A stretch of 64,000 nt of DNA from Sorghum bicolor (lineage: Eukaryota > Streptophyta > Magnoliopsida > Poales > Poaceae): positions 12,056,174 to 12,120,173 of the forward strand of contig NC_012875.2 in the NCBI RefSeq assembly GCF_000003195.3. The letters are read 5' to 3'. A model generated the notes under the pieces. That model made no database searches and was not told the origin of the DNA. It was given only the letters and a program-made list of their open reading frames with translations. Shown piece by piece: positions 11,598 through 21,876 of the stretch. The number at the start of each line of letters is the position of its first letter. Position 1 is the stretch's first letter. The position numbers were made by a program, and so were the translations under genes.

Positions 11598-12537
11598 CTT
11601 CCTGTAAGGTTAGCTCAATAGAAATAATTTGTATTGGTGGAATATGAAAATTTGGTGGCCCTCACAACTCACCTCTCTAACCACCAAAGCTCTTATGAAT
11701 TCCTCTGCTGCAGATTACAAGGAGAACAAATGTGTGGTGGCAACTGAAAGTGATGGCGAGGCGAATACAAGAACAGAGAGTACCGATTAAGATGGTTTTT
11801 ATGTGGAGCTTGGTGGGGAGTAATACACAAGGAATGCAATCTGAATTCTAGTTGTTGTAAAGTTAAGTAACGATCCAAACTAGAAGTTCTCTGCCTAGTG
11901 CTGACCAAAAGATTCGAAGTGTATAAATAGATCACACACACGCAAAGAAATTTCAGAATTGATGCAAACAAGGAGTATGATTGGGATGCAAGTGTTGCAA
12001 TCAGACCGAACCGAAGTTTTGCACCAAATAAAGATAGCAAACTGGTTGCAGAACTTGATATGAAACTTTCAGCACTTGTGCACATAAATCAACTAATCTT
12101 TCAGACTTTCTCTCTGAACCTTTCTCAACTTTTTTTTTCACTTCACTTTTTTTTGCACTTTCTTTTCTTTTTTTTGACAAACTTTTTTTTATGTAGGACT
12201 AAAAACAGGGATCAGATTATGATACTTGCACAACTAAAGAAAAATAAAACAATAACCAGTAGCTAGATAGGATCAAAGTTAACACAAAGTATGATATAGG
12301 CTATAGAGATTTTTTTTGTGGGGATTTTTATATATAAAAGAGGCACAAAGAACACGCGAAGGTTAACTGATCAACAACTAAAACAAAGACTCTAATGGAC
12401 TGTGACTTAACCGAACTCACTAAAATAACAGATTGAAAGAAAGGTCTAAGCAATATATTTTTCTGGCTTTTTGGTGGATAGGACGAAGCAAAAATATATA
12501 TGTAGCTAGGGACAAAATTCCTACAGTGGTAACGAAA
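11598..12537 (-). other. Element E leader (5' untranslated region)
   Basis: This 940-base stretch lies between the gag start and the primer site. It has long poly-T and poly-A runs on the plus strand (about 12125-12195, 12309-12317) and no meaningful reading frame. Frames at 11693-12085 and 12060-12266 look compositional. Confidence 0.6.
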
Positions 12538-12549
12538 GCTTTGATACCA
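12538..12549 (-). other. Primer binding site of element E (tRNA-iMet type)
   Basis: On the minus strand it reads TGGTATCAAAGC, one base different from the TGGTATCAGAGC initiator-Met complement. It lies 2 bases inside the 5' LTR and confirms the minus orientation. Confidence 0.85.
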
Positions 12550-12551
12550 GA

Positions 12552-13766
12552 TGATGCGTCACGTTGTCCCGATCTTCACGAAGTAGGATGAACACCGATA
12601 ACTAGCTGAAGAACAGCAGGATAACTTGCTGCAAGCAGCGATAACTAGTGAAACCTGGCAAATAAAACTCGAAGCCAGCCACCGTCTTTAACCGGCAACC
12701 TGAATCGAGGATTCGCCCAACCACACTCTCAAGGAACCAACCAACACAGCCTACAATCAATCAAGGAATACCTTGAAGGGAGTAGGAGCACCAATTGGGA
12801 GCGAATGAAGCCGCTGCCTATGTAATCCCGCGAGGAAATCACAAGAGCAAAGGGTAGAGATCACTCTCTGGATTTGTTAGCACGCAGCTGAACAAAGGGG
12901 TTCTGTATTTCAATTATCAAAGTCTGAGCTTACAATGAGTCTTAGGGGGTATTTATACTAGCAACAGCCCTTCTAGATAGGTATGAAAATGAAATAGAGT
13001 TTCTGAGGGAAGGCAATGTGAAAGGTTCCCTCGAAATAGATTTCCGAAGTGGCTTCGCGTGACTGTTAGCCTCTAGAGGAGTTTAAAAATAAACTGACCA
13101 TAACTTTTTATTGGGAAGTCCAAATGATGAACCGTTTCTTGGGTGTGAAACTAGACTCAAAGGGCTTTCCAGCAATGTATGCCAACCAGCACGAAACATT
13201 GTAGATTGGTACAGTTTTACTTGGCAAGTTGTACCAACATTCTATCACGACAGACTGTTGACCTTCTGAGCAGTCTGTACTAATTCTGGTCTAGAGGCAA
13301 TATGGAGTATCCAAACTAGTTACCACTAGATTCACTGGAAAGTAGACTCGTCAAGCTTTCCAACAAGTGCTCATGGACCTTCATAGTTTTTGTGAGTAAA
13401 ACGTTATGAAGATTTCTTGTACTAGTCCGTTTTTTACTTTCACTGGTCCGTTTTTGACTTTCACTGGTCCGTTTTTGACTTCTTCTGGAACTTGCACTGG
13501 TCCATTCTTCAGGGTCCGATTCATCTTTCTCATATTCTATATACCTGAGTACAATCAACGTACAACACTTAGGTAGTATATAATTTTCATTAATATGAAA
13601 ATAAATCTCACAAAGTAGCGCGTGGACCTCTTGTTGTAGCTTCTTTGCACGACTACGTGTAATCGGTCCATCGATGACTTGGGCTGGTGTCGGTGTAGGT
13701 GAAACTTGAGTGGGTGTAGCTTGACTTGGAGCTTGTGACATCTTGCTTGGTGGCATGGTCATATCA
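12552..13766 (-). repeat. Element E 5' LTR
   Basis: This 1,215-bp LTR reads TGATGCGTCAC to GTCATATCA on the plus strand. The frame corresponding to the pol tail stays open for 148 codons here (13762-13316), because a TAA in the other copy is TAT here. The extra residues include a repeated 'QKRTSES' unit encoded by the tandem 21-bp repeats. There are three tandem units plus one separate unit at about 13425-13505. Confidence 0.88.
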
Positions 13767-13771
13767 CTACA

Positions 13772-14173
13772 TTTATACCCTGATCAAAAGAATTACAACC
13801 AGACATGACTAGGACTCGAATTCCAAATTGAACGGAATTCGTATACAAAACAAACTCTAATGACTATGGAAAACATTAAATTGTCCTCCACAACCGATCG
13901 GTACACCATCCCGAGTCAATCGGCAACCCCGGCGCTTTTCTTCAGAGTCATTGGCGGACCGCCTTTCACAGCCATCGGCAACCATCAGTACTAGTCATCG
14001 GCATGAACGCATCACCACTCCTGGACTTGGCCATATTCAGCTGTTTTCCCATCGGCACCAACCCTCATCGACAACTCTCCTGTAGACTAGTCACTACTTC
14101 TCCACCTGCCGATCTACACCTCATTAATTCCAGATGCATGCCCAAAGATACGTGTCCAAAAATGGTGTCAACA
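13772..14173 (-). repeat. Element D 3' LTR, proximal part
   Basis: This continues the LTR interrupted by E and matches 25296-25696. It ends GTGTCAACA at 14173. It contains several ATCGGC/GCCGAT words. Confidence 0.88.
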
Positions 14174-14735
14174 CATGCCCCCCAATTTCGGAGTATAAAA
14201 TCATTAATGCTCCGAAATTCTCTTTAGTAATGACGCGATTCCACAATTATTTCTCCTAATTTGGTAATCAATCGCCAAATCTGAACAACCTCAGCCCGAT
14301 TCCCCTGCAGGTTCCTCGAATTTCTCAACCTCCAAACCGAATCTCTTCCAGAACACTTTCATCGGCAATATATCCGTTAGACAAGGCTGCCGATGAACCG
14401 ACTAGGAGATCTTGCACAGTAAAATATCTCCAAAATCATGACCGCTCGCTGTCAAATCACCTACGCAATCCCTTAATTACCGGGCGAACAGTTACCATAT
14501 CCACCTGAACACCCTCGGATTTCTCGGATGCGGCAAAGAGATAAGTCAGATTTGCCCTTGCCCTCTTTGTCCTATAAATACTTCCTTCTCCGGTACTCCT
14601 CTTCCATCCCGTCATTCTACAGCGTCATATCCATCTTCCTAGCGGCGGCATTGCTTGAGAACTTCAAGAACTCCAGCAAGGACCTCCTCCAACAATCTTC
14701 GGAGTCTTCGATCATTTCCTCTCTTCTGGAAAAAA
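14174..14735 (+). promoter_or_regulatory. Presumed promoter region of D's antisense gene, with TATA box
   Basis: The stretch between D's 3' LTR and the antisense gene holds CCTATAAATA at 14571-14580, about 155 bases before the first plausible ATG (14736; an in-frame upstream ATG is at 14655). The TATA box faces the plus strand, opposite to the gag-pol transcript, so the antisense gene appears to have its own promoter. No other clear feature is seen here apart from GCCGAT/ATCGGC words. Confidence 0.5.
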
Positions 14736-17700
14736 ATGTCCATCAACTTCGTCGTCCCTGAGGTCTACCTACCACCCCTTCTCTTTTTATACTGTTGTTG
14801 CACTCTTGTTCATCCGTGTATCTTTTTACTGAGTACCTTTTTTCTTTTCTTTTGTTTATTTCTTCTGCGCCCCTTCATCCTCCAAACCCTTTAGGAGTTG
14901 GCCGATAAGATCGTTATTCCTACCGATCAACCTCACTTCCAGTGCCTCGGTCCATTGGGAAATCCAGATCCCACCGATCTGATAAACGCAGAGACAAATA
15001 GGATCCCTTTTAGAGCCGAAAATTTCTCCTTAAATCTGTGGAAAGATGCTTTCCGTTCCAGGCCGAGCCCCACCAAGGGATGGAAAGATTGGTTCCTGAG
15101 AATCGACAATTCAAACGAAGTCCAATGGGGTGAGCGGAAATTGGACCAGTGTATCAGGCTATCAATTGCCGATATGGAGAGGAATGAGTCGCTACTGATA
15201 GCCGCGTCATACTTCTTGTCAGACACCCTAAATGCTTTTATATTCGGCCATGGTCCTGCTTCGCCTACTCTTGCCGATGTACTTATGCTTAGTGGCTTAG
15301 ACATATCAACTGCCGATAACAGTCATCTGTTTGATAACTAGCCCAGCTCTAAGGTAGAAACTCGCAGCATCGGCGGTTGGTCTGGGTACATTCAGAAGTA
15401 CCAAAAAATAGGGCCTGTTGGGAAAAAGGAACAAGCCATCTTTGTGAATATGTGGCTAGACAAATTTGTGTTTTGCGGCTGATCGGTAGGGCCAACCTCT
15501 GTCTATCTATCGGCAGCAGAAAGACTGGCCGATGGCGGCCGATTTCCTCTTGGCCGATATTTTATTGGCTCTGTCTATCACCTTCGGGGGACCTTGGTGG
15601 TTCATCAACATGTGGCTCGGTGTTCATATGCACAAGCATTTGGGATTCGATCTTTTTGCACAACGTTTCCCAAGAGACATAGCCGAAGATTATGAACTGA
15701 ACGAGGAAGAATCGGCAACTCGCCCTCCTTTGAACTATGTTGAAGCCGCCATAGTCTTACCTGACACCGGTGGCAATGAAGACCAGGTCAGCCGATTCTT
15801 CCAGACTCTCTACGAGGGTCTAACCAAAGACCAGCGGGCATGGATGCCCTATGAGGATACAGAAACTAGATTCCCGCTCACTTTCCACCCCTTCGATAAT
15901 GCCCTCAACAAGGATCATGATATGATGATGGCAATTATCACTCCGAGAGCTATACCAGTGAACTTCTTTGGCAGTGGGAAGACTTCCAACATCACCTATG
16001 AATTCTACAATCCATCGGCGCTGGCTCGTCAACTGGCCTTTGGACAGACTATAACTAGTGGTCTTGAATGGATCAGAATAGCCCAACTTCCACCAAATGC
16101 CGATACGTCAGACATTGATCTACCGGCCTGGATTCCAACTCTCTTCTTTACTCAGGCATATAAACAATGGTGGGAGGAATGGAAGGAGCACCTGTTCTGC
16201 AGATCGGCCCTTACATACCGCGGTATGATTGACTCCAAGTACAAAGTCCCCGAGAATACTGTAAGTCTTCGACCGATGCTTCAATCCTTTTATTACTTTT
16301 ATTTTATCGGTAACTAACCTACTCCCTTCTACCAGGTCGATGATACACCACGACAGTCAGTATGAGTGGCAATCCGATCGAGCTCCTTCCATCAGGCCCG
16401 ATCTCCCTCATCGGCAACAACGCACCAACCCTGGCAGCTCTAATGCACCGAAACGTGCGTTTTAAGAAGATAACCACCAAACGAGCAAAGACATCTACAT
16501 CGGTCGCCACTGTCACTTTGGCACAAGCTTTTAAGGTAAATCTTTGATTTCTTCAACTCGTACCGATTCCATTCTATACTCACACAATCTTTTCAGGACA
16601 CATCGGCGGCTAACTTTTATTGTTTCAACCAAAATTTCATCAATACTCTGTTACAATTGTACTCATGAAACTTTTATTGTTGTATCAGCAAACTGACAAA
16701 TCGGTAAAGACCAGAAGTACCAAGACAAGTGCCGATGCCCCCCCAGTCTAGCAAAGTCAAGAGGAAAGGCCCCAAAAGCACCAAGTCACAAGCAAAACGC
16801 CAGAGGACAGCAGCGGCTCCTGCTCCTCCTCCTGGGTCACCGATTCATGTGGAATCGTCTCCTTCTTCACCAGAAGTCCAGACACAGCAAACACCGTCTC
16901 CACCTCAGCTGCAAGAAGCACCTCAGCCAGAAGAGACATCAGCCGATGTACGTGAGCAGACTTCCGATCCAGTGGGTTCGATCATAGCATCAGTAGTCTC
17001 CTCAATTCAGACAAGAACTGGACCCCCTCAAGGTAAAGCACTATCTACGAAATCATTGCCGATGGGTTTATCTTTCCAACTTATAATTATCTCTATTAAT
17101 TTTTCAGTTGAAATTGTCCTATCGGCAACTCCAGCCGATGAACCTATGGTACCATTGGCCTTAACTAGCCATAGGCGAGAGATAGCTCTGAAACAAGTAA
17201 ATCACTTGATCTCTATCTTCTATATTACTAATACCTGATCATCAAATAACTTATCTTATTTATTCTTCAGGAGCAAGACTCTCCGGACAGCTTGTTTTCC
17301 TTTGCCATTGAAATTTCTGACGACGAAGGCTAGGAAGCAAGTTCCTCCCAAGCAGTGGGGATTTTATCAGCAGAAATCATAGCAAAGCTGGAAGATCTGT
17401 TGGCCCTGCTTCATCAAGACACAGCTCAACTGGTCGATGACTCCGATCCAGCCAAGGCTCTGTTTAAAGCTCTTAGGGGTCAAGTCCCTGCCGATGCCGA
17501 AGAGATCATTTTCAAGGCTGCACACCTGGAGAGCCGACAGCTCCAGTACCAAAAGGTCACTCAACGGCTTGCCGATAGAGCCACTCATGCTCAACTCTCA
17601 GAGGAAGTCATGCAAGTGAAATGCCTTGGCGATGAGAAGCACAAGAGCATCGGCATCCTACAGACCTCAGGGGAGACGCTAAGGCAGAAGATCTCCGATC

Positions 17701-17966
17701 TATCGGCAAAAAGGGAAGCCCTACTGGCAGAGCTCAAGCAAGTAGAAGAGGCCCTCTCTCAAGCTCAGCAAGAGGAAAGTCAGCTACCCAAAATGATCAA
17801 GACCCTCCAGCAAGAACGAAACATCCAAGCCCGCAAAGCACTGCAGATGAAGAAGAAGTTGAAGCCAGTGGAGGGCTCTGCCGATGAGGATATCAAAGAG
17901 ATAGAGGAAGCCGATCAAATTCGTCTGCGCGCTATCTCAGCTATCCAAGCCCTGCTAAATGTATGA
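14736..17966 (+). pseudogene. Element D antisense gene: plant-mobile-domain-like, multi-exon
   Basis: Exons inferred from splice-like borders are 14736-14762, 14895-16260 (donor GTAAGT), 16336-16529, about 16690-17030, 17107-17194 and 17271-17966. Exon 2 resembles the plant mobile domain, the aminotransferase-like domain of MAIN/MAIL proteins: 'LTLADVLML.GLDI', 'GWSGYIQKYQK', 'GGPWWFINMWLGVHM'. Exon 4 is Pro-rich with a basic, nuclear-signal-like stretch (KVKRKGPKSTKSQAKRQR). The last exon is a long coiled coil (17400-17870). Such antisense ORFs, some with this domain, are known in Tat elements; their role is unclear. Breaks: TAG at 15339, TGA near 15481, a frameshift near 15585, another in exon 3, and TAG near 17331. 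It converges with pol, leaving 156 bases between them. Confidence 0.65.
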
Positions 17967-18122
17967 GCTCCTCATCGGCGGCATGTTTTGCTTTGCCTTT
18001 AGAAACTGCTAACTATTTTGGTCTAGCCGATAGGACTGTTATCGTCATTCCTTTAAAACATCATACTCAGTCCCAGATACATTTTGATCCAGCCGATAGG
18101 AGTGTTATCGATACTTAAACTG

Positions 18123-19184
18123 TTATGCATCGACCCATATGCTTGGGTAATACTTCTTTAAATATTTTCTGTTCAATGCTCTGGGAAATTCAACTCTTTC
18201 TAGAGTTTCCAAAATATAAGCATTACCGGGAGTAGACCGACTTATCCGATAAGGACCTTCCCAATTAGGAGACCACTTCCCAAATTTTGAACTTTTAGTC
18301 CCAATTGGCAAGATCAATTTCCATACCAAGTCTCCATCGGCAAACTCCTTTGCTTTTACTTTTTTATCAAACCACCTAGCAAATCTCTTTTTATTTTCTT
18401 CTATACTTATCAAAGCCCTCAGCCGATGCCCTGCTAAATCATCTAACTCATCTTTCATCAAAGTAGCATAGTCATCGGCAGCCAACTGATCTTGGAAAGA
18501 TAGTCGCCTAGATCCGATCTTAATTTCCCATGGTAGCACTGCATCGTGCCCATACACCAACTGATAAGGTGAAACTTTAGTTGACCCATGACATGTCATC
18601 CGATATGACCGTAAAGCTTCACTCAACAATGTATGCCACCTTCTAGGATTTTCTTCAACCTTTTGTTTGATGAGTTTAATAATTCCTTTGTTGGAAGCTT
18701 CGGCCTGCCCATTGGCTTGAACATAGTAAGGAGAAGAATTCAACACTTTAATCCCCATACCGATTGCAAATTCATCAAACTCTCCCGACGTAAACATCGT
18801 ACCCTGATCGGTAGTAATCGTTTGAGGAATACCAAATCGGTAAACAATATGCTCTTTCACAAAATCAATCATATTAGCCGATGTCACTTTTTTTAAAGGA
18901 ATAGCTTCAACCCACTTAGTGAAGTAATCGGTGGCAACTAGGATAAACTTATGCCCCTTGCTGGATGGTGGATAAATCTGGCCGATTAAGTCAATAGCCC
19001 ATCCCCGGAACGGCCAAGGTTTAATAATAGGATTCATGGCCGATGCGGGAGCCCTCTGAATATTGCCAAACTTCTGACATCCTTGACAACCTTTGAAATA
19101 TTTAAAGCAATCCTCGAGTATAGTCGGCCAATAATACCCGTTTCTCCTAATCATCCAATAAAAGCCGACTGATGCGCTCCACAT
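18123..19184 (-). CDS. Element D integrase (open frame)
   Basis: This intact 353-residue frame contains the CxxC half of the zinc motif ('CFKYFKGCQGCQK'). The catalytic core has D (in 'GWAIDLIGQ'), D (in 'TTDQGTMF') and E (in 'GQAEASNKGI'), and a C-terminal domain follows ('FADGDLVWK', 'NWEGPYRI'). The zinc His pair lies just upstream in the overlapping RNase H frame (19151-19957), so a small frameshift separates the two. Integrase joins the cDNA to host DNA. The frame ends at a TAA or equivalent 156 bases from the antisense gene stop. Confidence 0.75.
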   Translation of the reverse strand: MWSASVGFYWMIRRNGYYWPTILEDCFKYFKGCQGCQKFGNIQRAPASAMNPIIKPWPFRGWAIDLIGQIYPPSSKGHKFILVATDYFTKWVEAIPLKKVTSANMIDFVKEHIVYRFGIPQTITTDQGTMFTSGEFDEFAIGMGIKVLNSSPYYVQANGQAEASNKGIIKLIKQKVEENPRRWHTLLSEALRSYRMTCHGSTKVSPYQLVYGHDAVLPWEIKIGSRRLSFQDQLAADDYATLMKDELDDLAGHRLRALISIEENKKRFARWFDKKVKAKEFADGDLVWKLILPIGTKSSKFGKWSPNWEGPYRISRSTPGNAYILETLERVEFPRALNRKYLKKYYPSIWVDA

Positions 19185-19957
19185 ACTCCTTCATGGATTT
19201 CACCCATCAAACTTTTAGCCTCATCATCACCTAAGCACTTGAGAAGAACTCCATCTATTGTTCGATAATATAGTTCATCCCTAAGGAGCACATACTTGGT
19301 AGCTTGAAACCTAATACACCTCTCAACCTTTTCAGACGGATCTTTTAAATAATCAATGATCTCTTTTCTCCAATCATCGGCACCGATTGCTGATAACGTG
19401 TTTAACATGGGTTGATATCCTGAGGCATGCTGAGCCAACCGATTAGCCTCCTCATTATGCAACCGAGGAACATACTCTAAACGGATATCTTTGAATTCCC
19501 TTAATAATTCCATACTCTTTTCATAATAGGTAATCAAGACTTCACTTCGGCACTCATAAATTCCAGCCAATTGATTTATCACAAGCATAGAATCGCCAAA
19601 GATCTCAACAGCATCTGCATGAACCTCCTTTAATAACTCTAACCCTTTGATCAGAGCCTGGTATTCACCCTTATTATTCGTCGACATGGCAACAATTGGC
19701 AAAGAGAACTCATACTTCTTTCCTTGAGGAGAAATTAATACTATGTCAATTCCTGCCCCCCGGTCACACGTGGATCCATCAAAGAAGAGGGTCCAAGTAA
19801 CAATTTCCAAAGCTTCCACCGCACCGCAATGTTGAGTCACAAAATCGGCCATAACTTGTTTCTTAACTGCCTTAGCCGATTCATAACGTAGATCAAATTC
19901 CGACAGTGCCAAAATCCATTTGCCGATCCTACCACTCATAATCAGCATAGATAGCAT
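19151..19957 (-). pseudogene. Element D second RNase H (plant/archaeal type) and linker
   Basis: The frame holds an RNase H fold: 'TWTLFFDGSTCDRGAGIDIVL', then 'TNNKGEYQALIKGLEL', then 'IFGDSMLVINQL', ending 'RLHNEEANRLAQ'. The acidic residues fall at the D, E, D, E positions of the active site. A second RNase H after a degenerate first one is typical of Tat elements. The block ends with the integrase HxxxxH motif ('HEGVCGAHQ'). It is in a different phase from its neighbours on both sides. Confidence 0.7.
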
Positions 19958-19960
19958 GTA

Positions 19961-20539
19961 TCAGACTACATCATCTTTGCATATAACGGTGCATTCGGCT
20001 GATAGCAAATAGTGCCTCAACTTAATACATGAAAAGTATAGGCATAAACATAACTTTTCAATGGCCGAATACCTAGTCTCAGCATCAATCAGCCTTCTAC
20101 TCAGATAGTAAATCACACGCTCTTTCCCTTCAAATTCTTGAATCAAAGCTGAACCGATGACCATCCCATCGGTAGACAAATATAATTTGAAAGGCCTTCC
20201 TTGCTGAGGTGGAATCAGAACTGGAGGATTTACTAAGTAACTCTTAATCTCATCCAAAGCTGATTGTTGCTCTTTTCCCCAGACAAACTCTTGATCGGCT
20301 TTCAATTTATGTAAAGGACTAAAAGCACGAATTTTACCAGACAAATTAGATATAAACCGCCTGATAAAATTTATCTTGCCAATCAAAGACTGGAGTTTAG
20401 TTTTGTTGGTAGGAGCAACTATTTTGTTGATGGCATCAATAGATCTCCTACTAATTTCAATTCCTCTCTGATGCACCATGAAACCAAGAAATTGACCTGC
20501 CGATACACCAAATGCACACTTATTAGGATTCATCTTCAA
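19961..20539 (-). pseudogene. Element D RT thumb and first RNase H
   Basis: The frame continues from the RT palm after a phase change at about 20536. It contains 'MNPNKCAFGVSAGQFLGFMV' (RT connection) and an RNase H domain ('PFKLYLSTDGMVIGSALIQ', 'YLSRRLIDAETRYSAIEK') with some catalytic positions replaced, as expected for the decaying first RNase H of the Tat lineage. Confidence 0.7.
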
Positions 20540-21246
20540 ACCATGTTTCGCAGATCAGCAAGATACCTTGTGAAATCCCCAGACTTAACCACCACATCAT
20601 CAATGTAAATCTCTACCAGCTTGCCGATGAACTCATGAAAGATAAAATTCATAGCCCTCTGATAAGTAGCACCAGCGTTTTTCAAGCCAAAGATCATGAC
20701 TATCCATTCAAACAACCCAACATGACCAGGACATCTAAACGCGGTCTTTAGAATATCTTCTTCTGCCATGAATATCTGATTATATTCGGCATTACCATCC
20801 ATAAAACTAATGATCCGATGTCCAGCCACAGCATCAACTAATAGATCGGCAACTGGCATTGGATAACCATCCATCGGCGTAGCCTTTCTAAGATTTCTGA
20901 AATCAATGCAGACTCGAAGCTTCCCATTTTTCTTGTAAACTGGAACAACGTTGGAAATCCACTCGGCATATCGACATTGCCGAATAAATTTAGCTTCGAT
21001 GAGTTTAGTTATTTTGGCCTTAATATCAGGAAGAATATTAGGATTACATCGGCGAGCTGGCTGATGATGTGGCCGAAATCCAGATTTGATAGGTAACCGA
21101 TGTTCAACAATAGATCGGTCCAAACCAACCATCTCAGTATAATCCTTTAACAAACCGGTTAACTGTTGCTTACACTCAGAATCTAACTTAGCACTAATAA
21201 AAGTAGGCCTTGCCTTATCGCCATTACCTATATCTACCTCTACCAA
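20536..21246 (-). pseudogene. Element D reverse transcriptase, fingers and palm
   Basis: The block contains 'IEAKFIRQCRYAEWISNVVPVYKKNGKLR', 'CIDFRNLRKATPMDGYPMP', '[15 protein letters not shown]' and the catalytic YIDD ('VEIYIDDVVVK'). The usual 'DGYSGYNQI' motif reads 'DGNAEYNQI', with SG changed to AE, so even this open stretch may be inactive. Confidence 0.75.
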
Positions 21247-21302
21247 ATCATCGGCCGATGTAGACCCCTAGCCTAATTTTCCATTGTCGGTGAACCTATC
21301 GA

Positions 21303-21785
21303 TTAAAACTCTTCGTCAGAACCGTCTGCTTGGATCGGCGGAATTTCATAATCGGCAACTTTGAGAAAATCCTTCTCCCAAATTTCTCCTGAGATGCACC
21401 TGGTTCTCTCATAAGTATCTGCTTCTATCGATGCAAAGACATATGAAGAGTCCCCTGGGACAATTTCAATCTTGTCGCCTACCCACTGAACCAAGCATTG
21501 GTGCATTGTAGATGGGATGCAACAATTGGCATGAATCCAATCTCTTCCCAACAGTAGATTATAGGCACCCTTTCCACTGATGACAAAGAAAGTTGTCAGC
21601 AAAGTTTTGCTGCCGATGGTCAACTCAACGCATATGGCCCCCTTGACTGGAGACACATTTCCTTCAAAATCCTTCAGCATCATATCGATCATGGTTAAGT
21701 CTTGATCTCCTTTCCCAAGCTTCCGATAGACTGCATATGGCATAATATTGATAGCAGTCCCACCATCAACGAGTATCTTGGTCAT
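21303..21785 (-). pseudogene. Element D aspartic protease
   Basis: A 160-residue frame starts at 'TKILVDGGTAINIMPY', the DGG-type active site, with 'NLLLGRDWIHAN' later as the second hydrophobic-glycine motif. The enzyme would cut the polyprotein. It lies between gag and RT, as expected for gypsy elements, but upstream stops separate it from gag. Confidence 0.7.
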
Positions 21786-21876
21786 CGGCTGCCCATCAAC
21801 CCTGCCTTTGACAAATAGAGCTTTAAGATGTTGTCTTTCATTGTCGGCAGGCTTTCAAAGATAGCCGTCATTGTAT

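Larger units (their letters stand above)
5866..13766 (-). mobile_element. Element E: CRM-like chromovirus, nested in D's LTR
   Basis: E is flanked by TSD CTACA (5861-5865, 13767-13771). Its 1.2-kb LTRs run TGATGCG to CATATCA on the plus strand; the left copy begins TAATGCG. Coding is on the minus strand: leader, gag with CCHC knuckle, protease, RT, RNase H and integrase, with the pol frame running into the 3' LTR. The primer site is tRNA-iMet-like. The gag and integrase C-terminal patterns resemble centromeric-type CRM elements as I remember them, and no chromodomain is evident. Lineage assignment is therefore moderate. The copy is inactive, with frameshifts and stops in every domain block. 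Confidence 0.85.
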
